Source of the DNA: Oceanobacillus indicireducens
GTDB taxonomy: Bacteria > Bacillota > Bacilli > Bacillales > Amphibacillaceae
Reading direction: 5' to 3'
Length of the DNA: 64,000 bases
NCBI RefSeq assembly: GCF_014647195.1
Contig: NZ_BMOS01000001.1
Span: 14,350-78,349 of the forward strand
The notes under the pieces are model-generated. The model was given only the letters and a program-made list of their open reading frames with translations, did no database searches and was not told the origin of the DNA. This document shows positions 53,824-62,436 of this stretch, piece after piece (within the stretch, counting starts at the first letter, position 1; every line of letters begins with the position of its first letter). The translations under genes were made by a program, and so were the position numbers.

Positions 53824-54072
53824 TCACGCGATAAATGTCCTCATAATATTTGTCAAAATGAATTTATCCATATTTTCATGCAAGAGATAGAATGTATGGA
53901 ACCGTTCTGTTTGTTTAATCATATAAAGCTCATATAAAATATCCTTAAGCGGCTTGCGTCCTGTCTTGCTTGTTTTTCTCATTACCAAAAAGCTACTTGA
54001 AGACACAAAAAAGAGTGCCAAAAATACTCGAGTGAAAAGGGTACTAAGAAAAGCTTGACACAAACTGTTCAT
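53824..54072 (-). pseudogene. Possible upstream piece of the decayed gene
   Basis: An 82-codon frame just upstream of the pseudogene. Its second half (RKPLKDILYELYMIKQTERF then HTFYLLHENMDKFILTNIMR) could correspond to the middle of an Rpn-type nuclease; its first half is hydrophobic and may not be coding. Weak. The remaining 200 bp up to the lipoprotein gene show nothing clear. Confidence 0.3.
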
Positions 54073-54288
54073 GAATTGCCATTGAAAGGGGTTCGTTTCT
54101 TTGATAAGGTTATATTAGGTGTCGTTAGAACTTGTTTAATTCTGTTTTCCCTTACCAGAACAAAAGGATGAGAAGAACAAGCTATTTGCCGTGACTTCCT
54201 ACTACAGACGACAATCATTACCAGCCAAGCCTGGTATTAATGTACTTTCAAGCATAAGAAACAAGAAAAATTGATATGGAGGATTTAT

Positions 54289-55044
54289 ATGAAAAAAATC
54301 ATTACGCCATTTATTATCGTATTAATTCTTTTACTTTCAGCGTGTGGAAATGGGGAAAAGGAGGAAGTAACAGAAGGAACGGATGAGTTAGTTGCGCTTG
54401 AAGTAGAGTTCAATGTTCCGGAAACTGCTGAACCAGGAGAAACCGTCGAACTTGAAGCTATTGTCAGCTATGGAGACGAGCTTGTTGAGGATGCGGATGA
54501 AGTGAACTTTGAGTATTGGTTAAAAGGTGATGAAGATGACAGTTCCGAAATAGACGGTATACATACAGAAGACGGAAGATATACGGCAGAAGTGACTTTC
54601 CCGGAAGATGGTACGTACGAAATATATGCCCACACGACTGCTCGTGGTTTGCATACGATGCCACTTAAATCCATTATCGTCGGTGATGGCGGTGAAGCAG
54701 CAGGGGAATCTGGACATCACGCACATCATGAACACAACGCTCATACAGACGGCTTCCATTTGCACTTCATGGAGCCAGATACCGTTCAAACGAATGAAGT
54801 AATTGATCTGACTGTCCATCTACAGTTGGAAGATAAAGCAATGGAAGATGCAATCGTTCGTTATGAAATTGCCCCAGAAGGAGACGATGAGAATACAGCT
54901 TGGGTTGATGCTGAAGAAACAGTAGCTGGAGAGTACATTGCAGCTCACGAATTTACCGAACCAGGAACGTATAAGCTTGTCATTCATGTTGAAGATGACG
55001 CAGATCTTCATGAGCATGATGAATATATGATTGAAGTTGAATAG
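54289..55044 (+). CDS. Lipoprotein with two YtkA-type domains and His-rich linker
   Basis: A 251-residue lipoprotein: lipobox LLSAC with Cys19, then two YtkA-like Ig-fold domains (about 35-132 and 163-250). Between them lies a His-rich segment (HHAHHEHNAH, residues 143-152, and HLH at 157-159). YtkA/FixH-type domains occur in copper and oxidase-assembly settings, so extracytoplasmic metal binding is plausible (inference). Strongly acidic. GGAGG precedes ATG 54289. It stands alone with its own terminator. Confidence 0.8.
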   Translation: MKKIITPFIIVLILLLSACGNGEKEEVTEGTDELVALEVEFNVPETAEPGETVELEAIVSYGDELVEDADEVNFEYWLKGDEDDSSEIDGIHTEDGRYTAEVTFPEDGTYEIYAHTTARGLHTMPLKSIIVGDGGEAAGESGHHAHHEHNAHTDGFHLHFMEPDTVQTNEVIDLTVHLQLEDKAMEDAIVRYEIAPEGDDENTAWVDAEETVAGEYIAAHEFTEPGTYKLVIHVEDDADLHEHDEYMIEVE

Positions 55045-55057
55045 TACTTATAATATT

Positions 55058-55092
55058 AGTGCGGGCTATTAAAAAAGCTCCGCACTATTTTA
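55058..55092 (+). terminator. Terminator after the YtkA-type lipoprotein
   Basis: AGTGCGG-GCT (from 55058) pairs with AGC-TCCGCACT (to 55086), followed by ATTTTAT. Confidence 0.75.
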
Positions 55093-55212
55093 TGTTATGT
55101 AATTGGAGAGAATTGGATTATTCTTAGAGGTTTTAGGGTGTATTATTGCAACAAATCATCTACTGAATTAGGGACAGGAGAATATTGTTATGATAGCGGC
55201 ACATGCAAATAG

Positions 55213-55632
55213 TATGATCCGGCTCATGAAGCAATAAAGCAGATGGTGAAAGCGGGAGTGACTGTCGGTTTTTTTATTGGGTGGATCGTAGGACTTCCAC
55301 AATGGTCTTCAGCCATTGTGATGCAGAGTCTTTATGTCATACTAATCGTTACTATGTTAACCATTGTTCTAAGTACTCCTGTTGCTTTCTTTGCAAGTTA
55401 TAGTCGTGGATATTTAGCTCCGGTAGGCTTTGTCATTATTACACTTATTTCTTCTCAAATTGTTGCAGCTGTAGGACACGGTGAATATTTTCCATGGGCG
55501 GTACCGGCACTCTACAGTGGTTTAACGGGAGAAAACATCATCAGTTGGAGCAGTTTAATCATCATCTGCATTACAAGTTTGTTAGGCTTTCTTAGTACAT
55601 TATATTGGTGGCTTTTTGCAGACCAGCATTAA
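55213..55632 (+). pseudogene. Truncated ABC-2 type permease
   Basis: The frame opens after a TAG with YDPAHEAIKQMVKAG and covers only the C-terminal part of a bacitracin-type ABC-2 permease, with three to four membrane helices (VTVGFFIGWIVGLPQWSS, LYVILIVTMLTIVLSTPVAF, PVGFVIITLISSQIVAAV, LIIICITSLLGFLSTLYWW). A full permease has about 230-250 residues and there is no ATPase gene nearby. No ribosome site precedes ATG 55243. Most likely the remnant of a lost transporter. Confidence 0.6.
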
Positions 55633-55680
55633 GAAAGGTATGATATTGCTAAGATACGAATACTACGGGAGGAGATTTAC

Positions 55681-56064
55681 TTGGATTTACAAATTGGAGA
55701 TATCATCCGTTTTGAACGGACATTCACAAAAAAAGATGTCGCAATGTTTACAACAGTATCTAAAGATGAAGGAGACCATCATACGGAGCCCGATGAACTT
55801 GGAAGGTTAGTAGTTCAAGGGTTGCTGACTGCTACATTGCCGACGAAGGTTGGGGGAGACTATAACGTATTAGCTCGTACAATGAAATTTGAATTCTTTA
55901 GACCTGTTTTCACCGGAGATACAATTAGCTGTGAAGTAACAATCGAGGAATTGGAAAAGAAAAAGAATAATCGATTTTCCATTATGGCAACGTTTACATG
56001 TGTGAATCAACATGAAAAGGAAGTACTAAGCGGATATTTTGCTGGAGTAATCTTGACGGATTGA
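55681..56064 (+). CDS. MaoC-like hot-dog fold protein
   Basis: A 127-residue single hot-dog domain of the MaoC dehydratase family (LQIGDIIRFERTFTKKDVAMFTTVSKDEG, LVVQGLLTATLPTKV, FEFFRPVFTGDTISCEV). Family members hydrate enoyl-CoA or related thioesters, but the usual catalytic D/H pair (DxNPxH) appears here as SKDEGDHH, so activity is uncertain. TTG start after GGAGGAG. Located in accessory DNA after the broken permease. Confidence 0.75.
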   Translation: MDLQIGDIIRFERTFTKKDVAMFTTVSKDEGDHHTEPDELGRLVVQGLLTATLPTKVGGDYNVLARTMKFEFFRPVFTGDTISCEVTIEELEKKKNNRFSIMATFTCVNQHEKEVLSGYFAGVILTD

Positions 56065-56153
56065 AACTTATTTGACGCTTAACTGGGTTGTTGGTACGCT
56101 AAGAATAGAAGATCGATAGATTATGATTACTTATAGGATGGGGGAGAAGCGTT

Positions 56154-56669
56154 TTGAATAAGGATGTCATGTTCCCAATTGGTGAATTAGAAGTTCCGGA
56201 AAAGGTAACATTAGAAAATGTTCAAGAATGGTTAAAGCAAATTGAGTCATATACGGGTCGATTAAGAGAAACCGTCGATTCATTGAATGGTGAGGAACTA
56301 AGCAAAACGTATCGGGATGGTAGTTGGAACGTGAGGCAGCTCGTTCATCATATTGCAGACTCTCAGTTGAACATGTTCCAACGGTTAAAACTTGCTTTGA
56401 CAGATGATAATCCAACCGTACCAAACTTCATTCAAGATGAGTGGGCAGTTCAACCGGATACAGAACTCCCTGTAGAACCTTCTATTAAAATGTTAGAAGG
56501 GATCAATGAGCGGATTGTAGCTTTGGGAAATAGCTTAACGGAAGATCAATTAAAACGAACCTTTACACATGAAATAAACGGAAAAATAACCGTTGCAACC
56601 AAGGTAGCCAAATTAGCCTGGCATGAAGAGCATCACTTGGCTCACATTAAACTTGCATTAGCTAAATAA
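56154..56669 (+). CDS. YfiT/BstA-like DinB-family protein
   Basis: A 171-residue four-helix DinB-superfamily protein close to B. subtilis YfiT. The metal-binding histidines appear in VRQLVHHIADS and in AWHEEHHLAHI. YfiT/BstA-type proteins are metal-dependent and some transfer bacillithiol to electrophiles, as in FosB-independent detoxification; the substrate here is unknown. TTG 56154 follows GGGGGAG with 8-nt spacing. Confidence 0.8.
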   Translation: MNKDVMFPIGELEVPEKVTLENVQEWLKQIESYTGRLRETVDSLNGEELSKTYRDGSWNVRQLVHHIADSQLNMFQRLKLALTDDNPTVPNFIQDEWAVQPDTELPVEPSIKMLEGINERIVALGNSLTEDQLKRTFTHEINGKITVATKVAKLAWHEEHHLAHIKLALAK

Positions 56670-56670
56670 T

Positions 56671-56739
56671 CAACTAGTTGATTCTGATTTTAGAAATGCA
56701 TTATTAAAAATTAGCGAACTTTTAGATTCGGGAGATGAA
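56671..56739 (+). pseudogene. Partial copy of the PemK-like toxin 3' end
   Basis: About 59 of 69 bases match 57634-57702 inside the intact toxin gene by my count, coding for QLVDSDFRNALLKISELLDS against QLVDFDLKNALLKINEFLDS. No upstream part of the toxin exists here, as the YfiT-like gene ends two bases earlier. A recombination or deletion scar. Confidence 0.75.
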
Positions 56740-56777
56740 TTAAACAAGGCTATTCTTAAATGGTTAGGATTGGTTGA

Positions 56778-56966
56778 GAAGGAAACTATTCAATCAGCAG
56801 AAATGATGCTTATGATCTTGTTAGGCATGGCCATCTCCAGGCTTTAAAGCTTGGGAGGCTTAAAGTATCTACCTTTGAACTTGAGGACTTCATGAAGCGG
56901 AATGTAAATAAAGATTTTTCAAACTTGAACAATGTAACGGATTTAACTTTTCCAGAGGAGAAATAA
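56778..56966 (+). pseudogene. Excisionase/AlpA-like HTH remnant
   Basis: The frame ISRNDAYDLVRHGHLQALKL, then GRLKVSTFELEDFMKRN, is the helix-turn-helix and wing of an excisionase-type (HTH_17) protein, ending at a stop after LTFPEEK. There is no start codon or ribosome site, and a stop lies at 56775, so only the C-terminal 62 codons remain. It points to a former mobile element at this site. The stretch 56967-57156 shows no further gene. Confidence 0.6.
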
Positions 56967-57156
56967 ACTGTTCATAGTAGCAATCAGGTGTAAATTTGGT
57001 TATTCAATGCAAATTTAACCTTATAAGGTTTACATTAAGTATGAAGATGATATACTTATAATACAAGATGTTTTCAAAGATGTTTTTCAAACATAGGTAT
57101 TTTATTGACAATTGACAGCGATACTATTCATACATATAAGTAAGGATGTGATATGT

Positions 57157-57339
57157 ATGAATAGTGACGATAAAAGAGGTAAAGGGGATGAGGATATGAC
57201 TGTAGCAGAACTTAGAAAGAGCATAAAGTCAAAAAATCATACAAGAAGAATTCCACATTTAAATTCAGTAAATGGGAAAGTTAAGATTGATTCTAAGGAC
57301 CCTAAGCAAGTTAAGTGGTTTGAAGAATTTAAAAAGTAA
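57157..57339 (+). CDS. Putative antitoxin
   Basis: A 60-residue highly charged protein (DDKRGKGDEDMTVAELRKSI, KDPKQVKWFEEFKK) directly before the toxin, stop and start 3 bp apart. It has no match I can name; size, charge and place are those of a type II antitoxin. AAGGATGTGAT serves ATG 57157; ATG 57196, after GGGGATGAGG, is a serious alternative giving 47 residues. Confidence 0.65.
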   Translation: MNSDDKRGKGDEDMTVAELRKSIKSKNHTRRIPHLNSVNGKVKIDSKDPKQVKWFEEFKK

Positions 57340-57342
57340 AGT

Positions 57343-57711
57343 ATGAAGCTAAATATTGGTGATGTGTATTGGTTAACAGTTACTTACCCTAAAACGTCTG
57401 AAGTTGAAACAAGACCAGTTGTCATATATGACTTTGAAAATGGTTCACCTGTTATCGCATCTTTTGCAACTATTACAGGTGCGGAGATAAAGGATTTTGA
57501 AGGTAAATATGATAAATGGAAATCTCCTATATTCCAATGGAAAAATGCAGGTTTAGATAAAAAATCATATGTTAAAGCAAATAACATTGCAACTGTTGAT
57601 GCAAATGTATTTAATAAAAAAGATTATATTGGACAATTAGTTGATTTTGATTTAAAAAATGCGTTATTAAAAATTAATGAGTTTTTAGATTCGGGAGAAG
57701 AACCATGGTAG
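57343..57711 (+). CDS. PemK/MazF-like toxin
   Basis: A 122-residue protein with the PemK/MazF-type beginning LNIGDVYWLTVTYPKTSEVE followed by TRPVVIYDFENGSPVIASFA. This fold cleaves mRNA. The family arginine is present in ETRPVVI; the later Thr/Ser of MazF may be the T in FATITG. I infer a ribosome-independent RNase neutralised by the upstream small protein. The 3' end is duplicated at 56671-56739. AT-rich relative to rpsD next door. Confidence 0.75.
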   Translation: MKLNIGDVYWLTVTYPKTSEVETRPVVIYDFENGSPVIASFATITGAEIKDFEGKYDKWKSPIFQWKNAGLDKKSYVKANNIATVDANVFNKKDYIGQLVDFDLKNALLKINEFLDSGEEPW

Positions 57712-57822
57712 TATTCATTACTATTATGGTTTTTATTTTTGTGAAAATCAAGGATGATACAAATCTAAACAGCCCCAAATACATACATTTCTATGCTTTA
57801 TCCTGCATTCTTGATAAAATAG

Positions 57823-57866
57823 AAAAAGCCTAGAAATGCTGATGTATCAGCACTTCAAAGGCTTTT
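57823..57866. terminator. Bidirectional terminator between the toxin and rpsD
   Basis: AAAGCC (57825-57830) pairs with GGCTTT, with an inner stem TGCTGAT / ATCAGCA. T runs are present on both strands. Right border of the accessory region. Confidence 0.8.
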
Positions 57867-57892
57867 ATGCTATAGTTTGCAAAGTTAAAATC

Positions 57893-58495
57893 TTAACGTG
57901 AGTAGAACTCAACGATAAGAGATTCGTTAATCTCTGCTGGAAGCTCAGAGCGCTCTGGGTAACGAGTGTATGAACCTTCCATGTTGTCTGCGTTGAATGT
58001 TGTGTACTCTGGTACGAAGCTGTTCACTTCGATTGCTTCTTTCACGATGTCAAGATCTTTTGAACGTTCGCGTAAGCCGATTGTTTGACCAGGAGTAACA
58101 GTGTAAGATGGAATATCTACACGACGGCCATCAACTAGAACGTGACCATGGTTTACAAGCTGACGAGCTTGTTTGCGTGTACGAGCAAGACCTAAGCGGT
58201 AAACAAGGTTATCAAGACGAGATTCAAGTAAAATCATGAAGTTCTCACCATGAATCCCTTTCATTTTACCTGCTTTATTGAATAGGTTACGGAATTGACG
58301 CTCGTTTAATCCGTACATATAACGTAATTTTTGCTTCTCTTGAAGCTGTAATCCATATTCAGAAAGCTTTTTTCTTTGGTTTGGACCATGTTGTCCAGGA
58401 GCGTAAGGGCGCTTATCTAATTCCTTACCTGTTCCAGTTAATGAAATGCCAAAACGACGAGACTTTTTCCATACAGGACCTGTATAGCGTGCCAT
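57893..58495 (-). CDS. rpsD: 30S ribosomal protein S4
   Basis: A 200-residue primary rRNA-binding protein that nucleates assembly of the 30S body. [19 protein letters not shown] is the typical start and the S4 RNA-binding domain is at about 90-155 ([32 protein letters not shown]). No zinc-type cysteines near the N terminus, so it is the zinc-independent form. ATG 58495 is 8 nt after GGAGG. In B. subtilis it lies beside tyrS; here 13 kb separate them. Confidence 0.97.
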   Translation of the reverse strand: MARYTGPVWKKSRRFGISLTGTGKELDKRPYAPGQHGPNQRKKLSEYGLQLQEKQKLRYMYGLNERQFRNLFNKAGKMKGIHGENFMILLESRLDNLVYRLGLARTRKQARQLVNHGHVLVDGRRVDIPSYTVTPGQTIGLRERSKDLDIVKEAIEVNSFVPEYTTFNADNMEGSYTRYPERSELPAEINESLIVEFYSR

Positions 58496-58690
58496 AGACA
58501 TTTCCTCCTTCGATTTTATTTTTGTATAAAAATAAATCACCACGTCAATTACACTGGCTAGTTTGTTTTTCTTGTACCATCGCTCCAGCAGCAGAGAGTT
58601 ACACGATACACCCTTATTTCTGCATAAGGAACAAACTAGTGGCAATGCACTGAGCGCAAAGGCTACCTTAAATTTACACAAGTTATATTA
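58496..58690 (-). ncRNA. Structured rpsD leader, probable S4 autoregulatory RNA
   Basis: The leader holds a perfect 10-bp long-range pairing (CTAGTTTGTT at 58558-58567 with AACAAACTAG at 58630-58639) enclosing at least one more hairpin region, and CCTTAT / ATAAGG (58612-58629) next to it. In Bacillus, S4 binds its own mRNA leader and represses translation. The position and structured nature fit, but I have not matched it base by base to a known model. Confidence 0.55.
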
Positions 58691-58947
58691 TATAAGTTAT
58701 TAGCGGGGAAGTCAATTAGAAATATAAATAATCTATTGTTGATTAGTAGTTTCCGTACATTTTCATTTTAGACGTCTAAAAAGAATGGTGTTTAGAATGA
58801 ATAAAGCAACTTTACATAGAAAAACAGGAACTAGCTCATGTGTGATATATATTAAAGACAGCAATACATTCTAGCGATTTAAAATAGGTTGACGGATATA
58901 CATCATAAAAAATGAGCAGTGCCTAGAAAAAGATACTCGTTTTTTGC

Positions 58948-59424
58948 TTAGAGATAAGCGATCAATGCCTCAACATACTTCTCAAGATAATGTTTATCGG
59001 TTTCGTCAAAGCGGTCTTTAATTGGGCTATCGATGTCCAGGACACCATATATTTCTCCGTTTCGTAAAATCGGAACAACGATCTCAGAATTACTCGCTGT
59101 GTCGCAAGCAATATGTCCAGGGAATGCATGGACGTCTGCAACGAGTTGGGTTTCTTTCTCCTTGATCGCCGTGCCACAAACTCCTTTACCATATGGAATT
59201 CGTACACAAGCCGGCAATCCTTGGAATGGTCCTAGTACGAGTTCATCGTTCTTCCAAAGGTAGAATCCGACCCAGTTCACTTGATCTAGAAACTGATTCA
59301 ATAAGCTCGAGGCATTAGCAAGCAGCGCAGTCTCGTCTTTCTCATCCTCAGATAGTGCTTGAAGCTGTTTGATTAATAATTCATATGCTTTTATTCGATC
59401 TGAATAAGTAAGTTGTTCAAACAT
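58948..59424 (-). CDS. ytsP: Free methionine-(R)-sulfoxide reductase (GAF domain)
   Basis: A 158-residue single GAF domain. GLPACVRIPYGKGVCGTA and DVHAFPGHIACD contain the three cysteines used for catalysis and disulfide exchange in fRMsr enzymes, which reduce free Met-(R)-sulfoxide; NSEIVVPI and VLDIDSP complete the pattern. ATG 59424 lies about 7 nt after GAGGGGG. Its place between rpsD and refZ matches B. subtilis YtsP. Confidence 0.92.
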   Translation of the reverse strand: MFEQLTYSDRIKAYELLIKQLQALSEDEKDETALLANASSLLNQFLDQVNWVGFYLWKNDELVLGPFQGLPACVRIPYGKGVCGTAIKEKETQLVADVHAFPGHIACDTASNSEIVVPILRNGEIYGVLDIDSPIKDRFDETDKHYLEKYVEALIAYL

Positions 59425-59612
59425 CATAATCCCCCTCAATTTCTCGTTATTCTATTTGCCGATTGAATGGACTTGAGCTTTGCACTTCATTTCCAGTAAG
59501 ATAGATGTATGTAACTATCAGTAGGTTTCGACATGGATGAAATTCCTGTCGAACAAAAGTTGCAGGATTTCCAGCAAGTTTGTCGTATTGGATAGGTAAG
59601 GAGCTGAGTATA

Positions 59613-60218
59613 TTGAAGAAAAATCTATCCAAACAAAAAGTAATCCATGCTGCTTCCTCCCTGTTTTTTCAAAAAGGCTTCCATGGCACGTCAGTGAGAG
59701 ACATTGCCCAAAAAGCAAAAGTGAATGTATCTTCCGTCAGTTACTATTTTAACGGGAAACAAGGTTTGCTTGAATATGCCGTTACAAAATATTATGAAGA
59801 GTATCTGAAAACAATAGAGGCTACACTGGAAGCAGCGGAGAATTGGTCTGCTATCGATCGGCTAAACGAATTGATTTTCACAATTATACAATATAAACAG
59901 TCGAAACTTCAATTGACTTGTTTTATTCAGCGTGAACTAACTCTTGATTCAGTGTTCGTGCGGGAAATGGTAATCACCTATCTAGCGAAAGAAAACTTTC
60001 ATATTCGTACGGCGTTTTATAATGTTCTAGCGGGAAAGAAATTGCCGGGGGATGAGAAGGATTATTTGCTCATGCAGCTGAAAGGGATGTTGATTACGCC
60101 ATATATTTTACACAATGAATGGAAAGACCGGGTAATCGGTGACTATTCGCATGAAGTTTTTGTCAATAAATACGTAAAAACCATTCAAAACTGGCTAAAA
60201 TTTATTGTCGAAAACTAG
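59613..60218 (+). CDS. refZ: TetR-family division-site regulator RefZ
   Basis: A 201-residue TetR-type protein (helix-turn-helix TSVRDIAQKAKVNVSSVSYYF, about residues 25-45). In B. subtilis RefZ (YttP) binds sites around the origin, helps capture the right chromosome part at the forespore septum and can inhibit FtsZ rings. Identification is by position between ytsP and ezrA, length and C-terminal pattern. TTG start after AAGGAG. Confidence 0.87.
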   Translation: MKKNLSKQKVIHAASSLFFQKGFHGTSVRDIAQKAKVNVSSVSYYFNGKQGLLEYAVTKYYEEYLKTIEATLEAAENWSAIDRLNELIFTIIQYKQSKLQLTCFIQRELTLDSVFVREMVITYLAKENFHIRTAFYNVLAGKKLPGDEKDYLLMQLKGMLITPYILHNEWKDRVIGDYSHEVFVNKYVKTIQNWLKFIVEN

Positions 60219-60360
60219 GATTTGACAGACAAATTTCACGGGGAATAATAAAAATTAGACAAAATTTTCTTTTTCTTAGCCAAAGTGACTGATTACATGC
60301 TATATTAATACTATACCATAACAGATTTAATGAAATATATTTAAATACATGTTAGAGGTT

Positions 60361-60559
60361 GTTCAAAAGTCGGTAAAAATGACACATCAAACTTCTGCGT
60401 TGGTTCGCTTTTCCGCTCCTATGTACCCATCGATGTACATTCCGGTGCGGAGAGCTTCGCCGCATTTGAAGTCTTGCGCACAGGAAGTGCTCATGTCGGC
60501 GTTGTGATACGAATCGCGAATTTAGCCGACCTCGGTCCTTTTTATCCTCCTTTTTGAAC
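60361..60559. repeat. GTTCAAAA-ended repeat with cassette-like core
   Basis: The ends GTTCAAAA (60361-60368) and TTTTGAAC (60552-60559) are inverted. The inner half carries GCACAGGAAGTGCTCATG and TTAGCCGACCTC, which match the cassette inserted in repeat copies 2 and 4. It fills most of the gap between refZ and ezrA. The predicted frame on the minus strand is not a gene. Confidence 0.7.
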
Positions 60560-60613
60560 ACATACTGTTACTTGTATAAATCCTCTTGTTGAAATGGGGC
60601 TAGGAGGTACGCT

Positions 60614-62308
60614 ATGGAATTATTCATTGGAATTATTTTGGCAATTATTGTGTTAATCGTCATCGGTTTAATATTACGGAAACGCGTGTACGATCAGGTG
60701 GATCGCTTGGAAGCGTGGAAGTTAGATATTATGGCGAGAAATGTAGCCGGTGAACTCAGTAAAATTAAAAATCTCACTTTATCCGGTGAGACACAAGAGA
60801 AATTTGAAGCTTGGAAGGAACGCTGGGATTATATCGTAGGTAAAGAACTTGCTGATATTGAAGAACACTTGCTGGATGCAGAAGATGCAGCGGATAAGTT
60901 CCGAATTTCTAAAGCGAAGAAAGTGTTAAAGGAAACAGAAGAAATCCTTCAATCGATTGAGGGAAGTATCGACAATATCTTATCTGAACTTGAGGAATTA
61001 CTCGAATCCGAGAAGTCGAGCAGAATGGAAGTAGAAGAAGTCGAGCCGGCAATTCGTGAATTGCGCAGGCAAATATCACAAAACCGCTACCAATATGCAA
61101 AAGCGGATCGGTATTTCGATGCAGAGCTGGACAAACTGGAAGCAGCTTTAGAGAATTTTCATGAAGAAAGTGCTGCCGGTAACTATATGGAAGCGAAAAG
61201 AATCGTCGATGAGTTGAAAGTCGAGTTAAAAGAACTGGATGAGAAGATCCACGCATTTCCTGAAGTGTATAAGAAAGCGAAGCACGAACTTTCTTCTCAA
61301 CTGGATCAACTGCTTTCCGGTATGAAAGAAATGAAACAAGATGGTTTTTATATCGAACATCTTGATTTTGAAAAAGAAATACGTACATATCAGCAACGAA
61401 TTATCGATGTGATGACAACGCTTGAAGAAGGTAATCTAGAGGAAGGTACAAAGGTTCTCGATGAAATGGAAGAAAGAATCTCTGAAATGTATGAATTGCT
61501 TGAGGAAGAGGCTTTGGCGAAGAACTATCTGGACCAAAATGTTCCCTCTTACAAAGAGGCAATCATGACACTACATACATCCTTCACAGAAACAAAGGCA
61601 GAAGTAGAGGAGCTAAAGAAAGCTTATTATGTAGAAGACGAAGAACTGGAAAAATTCCTTGCAGTTGATAAGAAAACACAAGCTTTAAATAACGAATTGA
61701 CAGAAGTGTTGGCAGGTCTTGAGGCGAATGATGTTGCACATAGTGAATTGCGCGGTAGAGTTGAAGCGGCCTTGGGGCAGATTGATGACTTGAAGGAAAA
61801 GCATGATACATTTAAAGAAGCGATTCAGACATTAAGGAAAGATGAGCTGCTGGCAAAAGATAAGTTGGCGGAAATGTATGGACAGATTAAAGAATTGCAC
61901 CGCCGCTTGCGTAAAAGTAATATCCCGGGAGTGCCAACCTTTATCTGGACGAGCTTAGAAGAAACACAACAGAGAAATAAAAAAGTATTAGAGGCGCTGG
62001 AACAACATCCATTAGATACAGGTGCGGTCCACCGCTCATTGTTAGAAGCGGAGAGTGCAATCGAACAAGCTAAAGAAAAAATCGATATGATGCTTGATCA
62101 GGCTTATTTAACAGAGCGTGTGATTCAATATGCGAACCGTTACCGGAGTAAAAATCCAATGCTTGCTGCTGAATTAGTAGAGGCGGAGCGATTATTCCGC
62201 GCATATGAATATGAGCTTGCTTTAGAAAAGGCGGCAAAAGCGATTGAACAAGTTGAACCAGGTGCCTTAAAACGCATTGAAGAAACCCAACTAGTTGTGA
62301 ATGATTAA
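60614..62308 (+). CDS. ezrA: Septation ring formation regulator EzrA
   Basis: A 564-residue protein with one N-terminal membrane helix (LFIGIILAIIVLIVIGLIL), cytosolic side spectrin-like coiled coils over the rest. EzrA restrains FtsZ ring formation at wrong places and connects FtsZ with wall synthesis. The conserved patch near the C terminus reads YANRYRSKNPMLAAELVEAERLFRAYEYE, including the QNR-like motif. AGGAGG precedes the ATG. Length matches the B. subtilis protein. Confidence 0.96.
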   Translation: MELFIGIILAIIVLIVIGLILRKRVYDQVDRLEAWKLDIMARNVAGELSKIKNLTLSGETQEKFEAWKERWDYIVGKELADIEEHLLDAEDAADKFRISKAKKVLKETEEILQSIEGSIDNILSELEELLESEKSSRMEVEEVEPAIRELRRQISQNRYQYAKADRYFDAELDKLEAALENFHEESAAGNYMEAKRIVDELKVELKELDEKIHAFPEVYKKAKHELSSQLDQLLSGMKEMKQDGFYIEHLDFEKEIRTYQQRIIDVMTTLEEGNLEEGTKVLDEMEERISEMYELLEEEALAKNYLDQNVPSYKEAIMTLHTSFTETKAEVEELKKAYYVEDEELEKFLAVDKKTQALNNELTEVLAGLEANDVAHSELRGRVEAALGQIDDLKEKHDTFKEAIQTLRKDELLAKDKLAEMYGQIKELHRRLRKSNIPGVPTFIWTSLEETQQRNKKVLEALEQHPLDTGAVHRSLLEAESAIEQAKEKIDMMLDQAYLTERVIQYANRYRSKNPMLAAELVEAERLFRAYEYELALEKAAKAIEQVEPGALKRIEETQLVVND

Positions 62309-62317
62309 TATAAGCAA

Positions 62318-62356
62318 AAAGGCTGTATAAAAAGGATCTCCTTTTATACAGCCTTT
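62318..62356 (+). terminator. Terminator after ezrA
   Basis: AAAGGCTGTATAAAA (from 62318) pairs with TTTTATACAGCCTTT (to 62356) around a small loop. Confidence 0.9.
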
Positions 62357-62436
62357 CATTATGTAAAAGAATCATCCGCAAGAATCCACAAACCTAATAT
62401 ATATCCCCATCTCGAACTTAAATGAACTACTTATTG

